From positions 124,001 through 188,000 of the forward strand of contig CALDSR010000004.1 of NCBI GenBank assembly GCA_937924505.1: a stretch of DNA of 64,000 nt. Direction: 5' to 3'. Under the pieces are notes generated by a model. The model did not search any database. It was not told the DNA's origin and saw only the letters and a list, made by a program, of their open reading frames with translations. The first letter of the stretch is position 1. The number at the start of each line of letters is the position of its first letter. Source of the stretch: an uncultured Granulosicoccus sp. GTDB taxonomy: Bacteria; Pseudomonadota; Gammaproteobacteria; Granulosicoccales; Granulosicoccaceae. Position numbers and translations under genes: made by a program. Below, piece by piece: positions 6,941 to 15,083 of the stretch.

Positions 6941-9700
6941 TCATGCTGCCTTTCTCAGAAGTGGGTTCTCGAATGCAATGTGTACTGGACAAGGTCGGCC
7001 GATATGATATCCCTGCGCATAATTGACACCGATATTGATTAATTCTTCGATGGCTTCTGGTGTTTCAACGAATTCTGCAACGGTTTCGATGCCCATGGAT
7101 CTACCGACATGATGTATGGCTCTGACCATTTCGCGATTGATTTTATCGGTAGCGATATCTTTAACAAACTGGCCATCGATCTTGATGACATCGACTGGCA
7201 GATTTTTGAGATATCCGAATGAGCTTAAACCTGAGCCAAAATCATCCAACGCGACTTTGGCGCCCAGCGACCGAATATCTTCGAACAAATCATAAGCGAT
7301 TGAGAAGTGTGATATCGCTGCAGTTTCAGTAAGCTCAAACCAGAATTGTGATGGATCAACATCGTAAGCGGCGAATTGCTCTCGAATGAATGTGATCAGA
7401 TTTGGATCAGCACATGACTGGCCTGAAAGATTTATCGAGAACGAATGTCTCTTAGCGATTTCCTTTGGTATTTCATTCACGATGCCAATAGCGTTTTTAA
7501 TAACCCATTTGTCAATGTCGCGCATCAGGTCATAACGTTCGGCAGCCTGGATGAATTGCCATGGAGTTATTCCCGTACCATCTTCTTTTTCCATGCGGAG
7601 TAAGAACTCATAGTGTGTAACGGGAGACTCAGGATTGTTGACACCGATCGAAGCGACTGGCTGCACATACAGTTGAAAGGAATCATCGGAAAGGGACTTT
7701 TGCAGATGGGGCAACCAGTTCAGTTCGTCGGATCGCTCACTCATGATTTCTTTGTCTTCGGAGTAGATGCAGAGCCCGTTCCGACCTCGATCTTTTGCCT
7801 CGTAGCAAGCGATGTCTGCTGCGGATAGAATTTCACACATGCTGCCGCTGTATCTATCGATGAAGACAACTCCAATGCTTGCCCTGACGGCAAAGGCTTT
7901 GTCCTCATGATGAAAAATGTAGTTCTGAAAAAATGCATAAAGCTTGTCAGCGATTTTCTTGGCGTTTACCGGATCAGTGTTGCTTATGATAAGCCCGAAT
8001 TCATCTCCGCCAAGTCGTGACAAGATGTCGCATGGTCTTGTTATAGACTGCAGATTTTCTGTCAGCTCTTGAAGCAGTAGGTCTCCGGCTTGATGACCAC
8101 AGGTGTCATTGACGACTTTGAACTGATCCAAGTCTATGTAGCAGATCGCATGATTGTGGTCAGTTTTCGACAATTCTTCGATCAATTCCGCAAGCTTGTT
8201 TTCGAAATAGTATCGGTTGGAGCAACCGGTCAAGGCATCGTGATTAGCCTGAAATTCGAGCTTTTGGGTTAGGCGTCTTTCGTTGCTGATGTCGCGAAAC
8301 ATCAGTATATGGCCGGTGGTTACGCCGTCCACTGTTGCTGTTTGAATGACTGTTAGGCGTAAAATTGTATCGAGGGACAAGAAGTCTATTGGTTGAACGT
8401 CAATTTCACGATCCCCACCTTGTTCAATCTCATTCAACATGCTATCGATCGGCAGGCGTTCGGAATCCTTGTCAAGTGGCCGAAAGCTGAACATGCTGGA
8501 AAGGGTCTGGCCGATCATTGTTGGAGCAGATCTGCTGAATAATTCTGTCGCAGCAGGGTTCAGGTGCACGACACGGTGATTTATATCTAGGGTAACGATT
8601 GCATCCTTTATGGAATTCAGGGTTCTTTCTGCTTTCTCACGTTCAGAGAAAACCAGTTCCTTGTCCATCTGTCGCTCACGTTGAGCAAGACGTCTATGAT
8701 TGGCGAAAGATGCTATCAGACCAATGAGAAATATCATCGATACCAGTGCACACACTATTACACTGATGAATTTTGCAGAAAACCCTATAGGCTTGGTCAG
8801 TGTGACTACTATTGCTGAGGAGTCTATTTGCCATTTATTACTTATGGTTAATGGCTCGTAGATCGATGACAGGAAAAGTTCTTCCGCCGCGCGAAAAGAT
8901 CGATTGAATAGTGTGTTTGAGCCTTGTGGCGATATTACGTCGACCTGGATATTGAAACCCTGGAGATCATCATGACTCTCATCAAGCGTCGAATTGAAGT
9001 TGGCTGCAATCCAGAAGCCACCATCAAAATGTTTCAATCGTTCTTCGTCGTCGACTGGTGGATGGTTGCCCAGATAGACCGGATTGAACATGAAGAGTTG
9101 ACCGCCCCATGGCCATGATGTTGGTAGGGTGGTTATAAGGGACTCATCATTTCGCGAGATGCGGTCCAATTCTGTGGCCAGTGCAGGTACGGTGGCGAGA
9201 TTCGCACCGATCATGCGCAGGTTCGATGGATTCATGGGTTCCAGCATCGATACCGGGTAATATAGTTCGGCCTCGGCGCTTAAACTTGGCATGCCAGTAT
9301 CTGTAATATCGACAATATGAAAGTTGAATAATCCTTTGTTATTCATGGATTCTTCAAAGGTGTCACGATTTTCGCCACTGACTACTTCATAACGCCCTAG
9401 CGCATTGACGTAAGGGGACTGCTTACGAAGTGTTTCGGAGAAACCGAGTAATTCGCCGCTGTTCATGCTGATCGAAGCGTAGTGCATGCCTACCAAGGAC
9501 GACATCATTGTGCGCACTTCGCTGACTTTTCCTCCGATGCTGCGTGTTACATTACTCGAAGATTGTGCAGCAGATTCAGACTGCTTGTCGTGGTTGTACT
9601 CACTAGCGAGGTACATTACCGCGAGCGATGCAAGCACGCACAGTAATAAACCACCAATCCGCTCGGTTCGACTGAATCCGGTGAGTATGCTAGTCGGCAT
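6941..9700 (-). CDS. Membrane sensor with CHASE-like, PAS, GGDEF and EAL domains
   Basis: 919 aa c-di-GMP enzyme. A helix near residues 14-34 and another near 308-333 bracket a periplasmic CHASE-like sensor (YYPVSMLEPMNPSNLRMIG). A PAS domain follows (about 355-480), then GGDEF (RLGGDEFGLI intact, with an RPCD inhibitory-site motif five residues upstream), then EAL. The EAL signature reads EFLLR, keeping the catalytic Glu; FELTETA, LDDFGSGLSSFGYLK and IKIDGQFVK are intact. Both synthesis and hydrolysis are therefore possible. The gene starts 9 nt after the binding-protein gene, so the pair is probably one operon and the binding protein may feed the sensor. Confidence 0.93.
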   Translation of the reverse strand: MPTSILTGFSRTERIGGLLLCVLASLAVMYLASEYNHDKQSESAAQSSSNVTRSIGGKVSEVRTMMSSLVGMHYASISMNSGELLGFSETLRKQSPYVNALGRYEVVSGENRDTFEESMNNKGLFNFHIVDITDTGMPSLSAEAELYYPVSMLEPMNPSNLRMIGANLATVPALATELDRISRNDESLITTLPTSWPWGGQLFMFNPVYLGNHPPVDDEERLKHFDGGFWIAANFNSTLDESHDDLQGFNIQVDVISPQGSNTLFNRSFRAAEELFLSSIYEPLTISNKWQIDSSAIVVTLTKPIGFSAKFISVIVCALVSMIFLIGLIASFANHRRLAQRERQMDKELVFSEREKAERTLNSIKDAIVTLDINHRVVHLNPAATELFSRSAPTMIGQTLSSMFSFRPLDKDSERLPIDSMLNEIEQGGDREIDVQPIDFLSLDTILRLTVIQTATVDGVTTGHILMFRDISNERRLTQKLEFQANHDALTGCSNRYYFENKLAELIEELSKTDHNHAICYIDLDQFKVVNDTCGHQAGDLLLQELTENLQSITRPCDILSRLGGDEFGLIISNTDPVNAKKIADKLYAFFQNYIFHHEDKAFAVRASIGVVFIDRYSGSMCEILSAADIACYEAKDRGRNGLCIYSEDKEIMSERSDELNWLPHLQKSLSDDSFQLYVQPVASIGVNNPESPVTHYEFLLRMEKEDGTGITPWQFIQAAERYDLMRDIDKWVIKNAIGIVNEIPKEIAKRHSFSINLSGQSCADPNLITFIREQFAAYDVDPSQFWFELTETAAISHFSIAYDLFEDIRSLGAKVALDDFGSGLSSFGYLKNLPVDVIKIDGQFVKDIATDKINREMVRAIHHVGRSMGIETVAEFVETPEAIEELINIGVNYAQGYHIGRPCPVHIAFENPLLRKAA

Positions 9701-9709
9701 ATTTTAAGG

Positions 9710-10672
9710 CTATTGAACTTTCTTGGCCTTTCGTAGAAGCTGATCGCTGAGCTCGATTCCAGCGCCGTCAAGCAATTTTTCATTTATCCATGTATCGAAT
9801 TTTCGATTGGTTACTAATGGAATGTCGCTAGTTCTTGTGCCCGATAAAATAGCGACTGCTGAAGATGCAGCCCACTGTCCGTGTTCCTCCGGAATTTTGG
9901 TGTAGCCAATCATTGAATACGGCATCATCCATTCGTGGTTGGTCAAGCTGATGATTCTTGATTCTCGAGCGACAAAGGACTGTGCATCCAATTCATCCCA
10001 GTGGTTTATTCCAGAGTGGCTTCCCATGATCAGAAAATCGTAGTTCTGTGCTAATGTCAAACCCGTTTTCCACGTAGTGAAATCCTCTGCGAGAATACTG
10101 TCCATGCTGATTCCCATATGCTCGGCCACTTCGCTGATACGATTGAAGTTCTTGATTTCCGACAAGGTAAACGCACCGAGATAGGCTGCTTTGACACGAT
10201 TTTCCGATACTTTTAACGCTTGGCTCAGCATAGGTTTGATCGGCGCGACTTCCACTATTCCAGTCACGTTTTGGGCAGGGAATTCGTACTCGTCCACTGT
10301 CCAGTTGATCCCGGAGAAAACGACTGGAATGTGCGTGTCTTTCAGAAAAGGTACGATAAGAAACTTGGCCGCGTTATCGTCAGATGTGATAACGACGTCC
10401 GGCTCAAGTTTTTTGATGAGCTCATACGCATTTTTACCGGCTTGCTGTTTCTGCTCGGTTGTTTTGTTGCGCTTGGTATCCATATCGAACTGGACCAGGT
10501 CGCAATGCCCTTCTATGGTTTGTTTGAGTCCTTTCTCGACGCCATCGGACCAGGCATACCCCTTATGGTAGGAGGAGACATATAGGCATAAATGTTCGTC
10601 AGATGCATATACTGGAAAGAAACCGGCGCTGATCAGGGCCAAGCACCATACTATGACTGTTGGACGATACAT
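9710..10672 (-). CDS. Periplasmic ABC-type substrate-binding protein, probable sensor partner
   Basis: 320 aa with a signal peptide (MYRPTVIVWCLALISAG ending in VYAS). It resembles the type I periplasmic-binding fold of uncharacterised ABC sugar-binding-like proteins: LCLYVSSYHKGYAWSDGVEKG at the N-terminus, LEPDVVITSDDNAAKFL, and PVVFSGINW. This subgroup often has no permease or ATPase beside it and instead accompanies histidine kinases or GGDEF/EAL sensors, as here, where it lies directly upstream of the CHASE-GGDEF-EAL gene. The likely job is presenting a ligand to that sensor; the ligand is unknown. Confidence 0.82.
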   Translation of the reverse strand: MYRPTVIVWCLALISAGFFPVYASDEHLCLYVSSYHKGYAWSDGVEKGLKQTIEGHCDLVQFDMDTKRNKTTEQKQQAGKNAYELIKKLEPDVVITSDDNAAKFLIVPFLKDTHIPVVFSGINWTVDEYEFPAQNVTGIVEVAPIKPMLSQALKVSENRVKAAYLGAFTLSEIKNFNRISEVAEHMGISMDSILAEDFTTWKTGLTLAQNYDFLIMGSHSGINHWDELDAQSFVARESRIISLTNHEWMMPYSMIGYTKIPEEHGQWAASSAVAILSGTRTSDIPLVTNRKFDTWINEKLLDGAGIELSDQLLRKAKKVQ

Positions 10673-11111
10673 ATTTTCACCTGACGCAGATAAATCGAAT
10701 TCGGCAAATTATTCAGGCGGTTTCAATGTCAGACGCGTCGTCCTCGCGAGAAACTGATAGTTATATTTCGATGTCGTGACTCAAAACAACATGCCATTGT
10801 TATTGGGAGTCACTCAATTCTTTCCTCGAAACTTGCTACACCGCTTTGCGAGATCACGCTATTGCGCTCACTCACTGTACTTTCGGTTACTATTCTGTAA
10901 GCAATGTAGCGGCCATAAGCGCGAGGCTTGAGGATAAAACGTAACAAGCTGAGTTTCTTTTGTGAAATTTTATTAAATCTGTGCAGGTATTCGGTTTCCA
11001 GAAATTGGCTAGAACCGAAATGTGAGCTGTGTCGTAGTCTTCGAACAGCGGAGCTCCACTTATAGTGGGTCACATTCGGGTAGGTACTGTAGCGAAGTTA
11101 TGTGCTCGTAA
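10673..11111. other. Intergenic region without a convincing gene
   Basis: About 440 bp. An 87-codon minus-strand frame (10810-11073) exists, but its product is unlike any family I know and lacks a good ribosome-binding site, so I leave it uncalled. The region should hold the promoter of the binding-protein/GGDEF-EAL operon near 10680-10750 on the minus strand. No strong inverted repeat seen. Confidence 0.5.
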
Positions 11112-11522
11112 TTAGCTGCGTTCCCTGGCTGACCGTGAATTAACTGATCGTTCAGCGTCGAATTTTCGGCGTTCGTCGTCAAATTTCTCCCGCTCCCGAC
11201 GTAGCGAATCGCGTTCTTCGTCAAGTGCTACTCTTTCTGAATATCCGAATGGCACACCGCCATGGTTGGGATCTGTATTTTTTTGATAGGTGCCTGAAGA
11301 TTGGGACCATCCTTGCTTAAGTCCTTGTATTGCGTTGCTTATCCGGCCCATGAACGCTGAAATTGTTTCAGGACGGCTGAAATCCAGGTTTAACTTTCGC
11401 CCCCATATGATGTACGCGATCATCGCCAGAGCAAGCGGCCAGGCAAGCAGAAACAACAGAATTGTTATGCCAATGTTGACTGAAGACCAACCCGGGGCTA
11501 GCTGAGAACGTAAGTTTGACAT
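11112..11522 (-). CDS. DUF2852-like small membrane protein
   Basis: 136 aa. The N-terminal third (GWSSVNIGITILLFLLAWPLALAMIAYIIWG) is one hydrophobic hairpin or helix with the W-P-x-x-L-A pattern of DUF2852. The rest is polar and ends in a charged, coiled-coil-like stretch rich in Glu, Arg and Asp (DEERDSLRREREKFDDERRKF). Function is unknown; it looks like an inner-membrane anchor with a cytoplasmic helical tail. It stands alone, divergent from the disordered-protein gene. Confidence 0.75.
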   Translation of the reverse strand: MSNLRSQLAPGWSSVNIGITILLFLLAWPLALAMIAYIIWGRKLNLDFSRPETISAFMGRISNAIQGLKQGWSQSSGTYQKNTDPNHGGVPFGYSERVALDEERDSLRREREKFDDERRKFDAERSVNSRSARERS

Positions 11523-11681
11523 GGAAGCTTCCTCAAATAACTGTTGTTATGATGTGACCACAATGTGAGATTTTCAAGGGATATAAACACTATTTCGCTC
11601 TGGACGCTACCAAGAAAATGCGAAGAAGCTTGTCAAGGCTTTTGATTTTCTGGCGTTGATTTTCGCGTTAGCGGAAGCTGA

Positions 11682-11713
11682 CATCTATAATGTTCGGCAG
11701 CATCTATAATGTT
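11682..11713 (+). repeat. Direct repeat CATCTATAATGTT, two copies with TATAAT cores
   Basis: The 13-mer occurs at 11682-11694 and 11701-11713, 19 bp apart start to start. Each copy contains a perfect sigma-70 -10 hexamer (TATAAT). No good -35 box sits 17 bp upstream of either. They could be tandem -10 elements for a long leader of the 12077 gene, or a chance duplication. Confidence 0.4.
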
Positions 11714-11988
11714 TAGCTGGAATGCTTAAGCTGGTTGTTTTCGTGCAAGGCCCACTAGCGATTTTTTCTGGATTGGATGTTGCTCTGTGACGGGCGGATT
11801 CCGAAGACTGATTCGCAGGTTTGTCAAGAGTGTCTGTTTGATTTTGGAAAACGCTTGACTTAAGCGCTCGGGCGGTTAGGATAACGGGCTGAACCTCGGT
11901 GGCTTTGCATCTGGGGTTCATGGCCGGAATGGCTGTAGACGCAACGTGTGATGATGCCGCGATAGGTGCGCGAAATAATTGGGCGTCC

Positions 11989-12010
11989 GTAACCCTTGAG
12001 CGCGGGTTAC
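11989..12010 (+). promoter_or_regulatory. Leader hairpin GTAACCC-TTGAGCGC-GGGTTAC
   Basis: A perfect 7-bp stem with an 8-nt loop, 66 nt upstream of the start codon at 12077. The 13-mer TAACCCTTGAGCG inside it occurs again at 50562-50574, also in a hairpin. This suggests a recurring RNA or DNA element rather than a random repeat, but two copies are weak support. Confidence 0.4.
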
Positions 12011-12076
12011 CAGATGCAAGACATAAAACGATATCTACACTGTTTTCGCAATGATTAGTGACGAGACTGTTTTCGT

Positions 12077-13234
12077 ATGACGAATGACGAGCCGCAAAAA
12101 GCGGCCTCTGACGATTCCGTATCGCAGAATACACATGCGCCGCGCAAGCCTCGCAGCGATGGACCACACAGACGCAAACCACGTCCGAAAAATGCAAACC
12201 AGAATAATCGTCAGCGACGCTCTCAAGGCCAGCGCCGTGATGGTAATAACGCACAATCCAGGCATCAGGGCGGAAACAATGGCAACTCGGATAACCGAAA
12301 TAGCCATCGATCACAGCGTCAAGGTCGTTCGCCGAATCGAGCCAGAGCCAATCGTCAGGTAGCAGATGATATTGGTAATCGCCGTTCACCCGGGTTGTAT
12401 GACGATATAGACATTGATGATATTACCGAGGAAATGGACGCCATCGGTAATCGAGCCTTGCCTGAGCCAAAGCAGGCGATCGAGCACGAAGATGATGACT
12501 TCGGCAATCGGGATAACTACAACGTCAATAATCGGTTTCCGTCCGATAGCAATTTACTGGGTGGATTCGATCCTTATGATTTTGGCAGTCTTGTCGGTGG
12601 CAACTCGGCACGCGGCGGTCGAGGGCAGCAAAGGCAAGGTCAGGGCGGACGATCACGACGGCCAGCCAACGGAAATCGCCAGGCACGTCCGCAAGGTCAG
12701 TCTGGCAATCGATCGCCGCAACAAGGTAATGGGCGTCATCCAGGGCAGAATCGAAACCGGCCTGCTCAAGGGCGCAACAACAATCGAGCACAGGGCTCTG
12801 CGGGTACACGCCATCCGCAAGGGCGTGGTCGGCATCAAAATCAGAACAGGAATCGCAGCGCGCAGAACCGCAACTCATCCAGGGAAGCTGGCTCCACTGT
12901 AAGCGATACGCAGACGACGGTCACCGCGTCGCCAACCCCAGCTCAAGTAGCAGCGCCTGCTTCAGTGGCTGCAACGCCAGCCTCCGTCGCAGCACCCACA
13001 GTTTCACCAGTCGCAACACCACCTGCAGTTGCGTCGCAGCCTGCTCGAACGAGTCGTAAGCCCAAAGCTGTTAAAGAAGCATCGGTTGATGGGCCGATAG
13101 TCAAACACGAGACGCCGGCACCAAAACTTGAAGCGGCACCTGCAAAAACGACTAAACCACGAGCGAAGAAAAAGGCTGTTGCAAAACGGCGCACCAAGAA
13201 ATCGCCTGACTCGGATAGCAAAGGCGAGAGTTAA
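12077..13234 (+). CDS. Intrinsically disordered Arg/Asn/Gln-rich protein, probably nucleic-acid-binding
   Basis: 385 aa with almost no predicted folded core. Residues 20-95 are rich in Arg, Asn, Gln and Ser. Residues about 95-180 are acidic and carry three spaced copies of a short motif: DIGNR, AIGNR and DFGNR. Then comes an RG/RQ/NR-rich tract like RGG boxes (GGRGQQRQGQGGRSRR), an Ala/Pro/Val-rich spacer, and a Lys/Arg-rich tail (TKPRAKKKAVAKRRTKKS). The composition suggests RNA or DNA binding and possibly condensation, as with RNase E tails or histone-like tails. No known family is recognised. It converges on the ETF-QO gene. Confidence 0.7.
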   Translation: MTNDEPQKAASDDSVSQNTHAPRKPRSDGPHRRKPRPKNANQNNRQRRSQGQRRDGNNAQSRHQGGNNGNSDNRNSHRSQRQGRSPNRARANRQVADDIGNRRSPGLYDDIDIDDITEEMDAIGNRALPEPKQAIEHEDDDFGNRDNYNVNNRFPSDSNLLGGFDPYDFGSLVGGNSARGGRGQQRQGQGGRSRRPANGNRQARPQGQSGNRSPQQGNGRHPGQNRNRPAQGRNNNRAQGSAGTRHPQGRGRHQNQNRNRSAQNRNSSREAGSTVSDTQTTVTASPTPAQVAAPASVAATPASVAAPTVSPVATPPAVASQPARTSRKPKAVKEASVDGPIVKHETPAPKLEAAPAKTTKPRAKKKAVAKRRTKKSPDSDSKGES

Positions 13235-13267
13235 CTGTATCGGCAGAGCTTTACTGCAAATTCAGCA

Positions 13268-13295
13268 ATCGTGCACAGACAAGGTCGTGCACGAT
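13268..13295. terminator. Hairpin between convergent genes
   Basis: ATCGTGCAC and GTGCACGAT form a perfect 9-bp stem with a 10-nt loop, centred in the 100-bp gap between the disordered-protein gene (+) and ETF-QO (-). No long T run follows, so strength is uncertain; it may serve both strands. Confidence 0.5.
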
Positions 13296-13334
13296 CGCTA
13301 GAAAAATATTGGGCCTGATGCGATCTTGCAAGCT

Positions 13335-14993
13335 CTACATGTTTGGATAATTAGGGCCACCGCCGCCTTCTGGCACCACCCACGTTATGTTCTGGCTTGG
13401 ATCCTTGATATCGCAAGTCTTGCAATGAATACAATTTTGCGAGTTGATCTGGAAGCGTGGCAGGTCGTCTTCAACAATGACCTCGTAAACACCGACCGGG
13501 CAATAGCGTTGCGCTGGCTCCGCATATTTAGGCAAGTTGACGGTTATGGGTACTGTGGAATCAGCCAACTGTAAATGAACAGGCTGATTATCTTCATGGT
13601 TCGTATTCGACAGAAACACCGACGACGGTTTATCGAAACTGATCTTGCCATCAGGCTTTGGGTACTCGATGGGTGAACAAGCATCTGCGCGTTTCATACA
13701 GGCGTGGTCAGGCGTATTGTCACTGAGTTTGAAAGGTAGTCGACCGCCGAAAAAATTCTGATCGATAAAATTGTACGCGCCACCGAGGTACATACCGAAC
13801 TTGTGCAGCGCTGCCCCCCAATTACGTGAGGCATGCAGTTCCTGGCCTGCCCAGCTAGACAGGAAGGCGTCGTTGAACTCGGACAGTTCACGACCTTCAT
13901 TGTTATTTTCAACGAGTGCAGTGGCAATGGTTTCGGCGGCGATCATCCCGGATTTCATGGCCGTATGGGTGCCTTTGATTTTGGCGAAATTCAGCGTACC
14001 GGCTTCACAGCCCACCAGTAAACCGCCCGGCATGCTCATTCGAGGCAAGGAGTTCATACCGCCCTTGGCAATTGCACGGGCGCCATAGCTGACGCGCTCG
14101 CCTCCTTCGAGAACACCGCGAATGGTGGGGTGTTGCTTGAAGCGCTGAAATTCGTCGAAAGTGCTCAAATGAGGGTTCGAATAATTCAGGTCAATGATCA
14201 GCCCGACGACAACTTGATTATCATCGAGGTGATACAGGAAACCGCCACCGGTACTGTTCGATTCCGACAATGGCCAACCGGCACCATGAACGACGACACC
14301 TGGCTCATGCTTGTCAGGATCGACCTGCCATAACTCTTTTAACCCGATGCCATAGTGCTGCGGCGCTTTGCCTTCATCAAGATTGAATTTCGCGATCAAT
14401 TCCTTACCGAGATGTCCGCGGCAACCTTCGGCAAAAACGGTGTAGCGGGCATGCAGTTCCATGCCTTGTTCGTGTCCTTCTTTTGGATTGCCCTCAGCAT
14501 CGAGCCCCATGTCCCCAGTTGCAACGCCTCGGATGCGTCCGTCTTCATGATAAAGAATCTCTGCGGCCGCAAAGCCTGGGAAAATTTCTACACCAAGGTT
14601 TTCTGCTTGCTCGCCAAGCCAGCGGGTCAGGTTGCCCACACTCGCTATGTAGTTCCCATGATTGTGCATCGTCTTTGGAGACATGAAGCCTGGCATGCGT
14701 AATGACTTTTGTTCGCTGGTAAAGAACAGAATGTCGTCACGCGTAACTGCGGTGTTCAGCGGCGCTCCTAGTTCCTTCCAGTCCGGGAACAGTTCTTCAA
14801 GCGCACGTGGCTCAACGACTGCACCAGACAAAATATGTGCGCCGACTTCGGACCCTTTTTCCAGTACTACAACCGAGATTTCCTGCTCTTTTTCTTGAGC
14901 GATCTGCATCAAGCGGCATGCCGTTGAAAGCCCCGCGGGGCCTGCGCCAACGACGACCACATCGAACTCCATGGATTCGCGTTCTGTGCTCAT
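13335..14993 (-). CDS. etfD: Electron transfer flavoprotein-ubiquinone oxidoreductase
   Basis: 552 aa, the normal length for ETF-QO. It passes electrons from acyl-CoA and other dehydrogenases, via ETF, to membrane quinone. The N-terminus holds the FAD motif DVVVVGAGPAGLSTACRL. The C-terminus holds the 4Fe-4S cluster cysteines: RYCPVGVYEV, then NCIHCKTCDIKDP, and ends in the family-typical GGGGPNYPNM. It is the third minus-strand gene position behind the MBL/beta-CASP gene (90 bp upstream), probably transcribed separately. It serves the acyl-CoA dehydrogenase and similar enzymes in this window; the ETF subunit genes are not here. Confidence 0.96.
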   Translation of the reverse strand: MSTERESMEFDVVVVGAGPAGLSTACRLMQIAQEKEQEISVVVLEKGSEVGAHILSGAVVEPRALEELFPDWKELGAPLNTAVTRDDILFFTSEQKSLRMPGFMSPKTMHNHGNYIASVGNLTRWLGEQAENLGVEIFPGFAAAEILYHEDGRIRGVATGDMGLDAEGNPKEGHEQGMELHARYTVFAEGCRGHLGKELIAKFNLDEGKAPQHYGIGLKELWQVDPDKHEPGVVVHGAGWPLSESNSTGGGFLYHLDDNQVVVGLIIDLNYSNPHLSTFDEFQRFKQHPTIRGVLEGGERVSYGARAIAKGGMNSLPRMSMPGGLLVGCEAGTLNFAKIKGTHTAMKSGMIAAETIATALVENNNEGRELSEFNDAFLSSWAGQELHASRNWGAALHKFGMYLGGAYNFIDQNFFGGRLPFKLSDNTPDHACMKRADACSPIEYPKPDGKISFDKPSSVFLSNTNHEDNQPVHLQLADSTVPITVNLPKYAEPAQRYCPVGVYEVIVEDDLPRFQINSQNCIHCKTCDIKDPSQNITWVVPEGGGGPNYPNM

Positions 14994-15083
14994 CTTTATG
15001 TCTCGTCTGTCATGTTTAGGTTAATAATGAACTCGTGTTTCTGGTACCGCTGTTATCAATCCGACATAGGTTTAAACATCGGC

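Larger units (their letters stand above)
11523..12076. other. Long leader region upstream of the disordered-protein gene
   Basis: About 550 bp between divergent genes. A minus-strand frame spanning 11685-12389 runs into the next gene and is Cys/His-rich without family resemblance; I treat it as a shadow. Two features stand out and are listed separately: a repeated CATCTATAATGTT and a hairpin ending 66 nt before the ATG at 12077. Confidence 0.5.

Noticed and set aside
10810..11073. Minus-strand 87-codon frame between binding protein and DUF2852 genes
   Set aside because: No ribosome-binding site and no recognisable motif; kept only as unannotated space.
11685..12389. Minus-strand 234-codon frame over the leader and start of the disordered-protein gene
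   Set aside because: Cys/His-rich, no family resemblance, overlaps the clear start of the plus-strand gene.
13771..14088. Plus-strand frames inside the ETF-QO gene
   Set aside because: Shadow frames opposite a strongly conserved enzyme.
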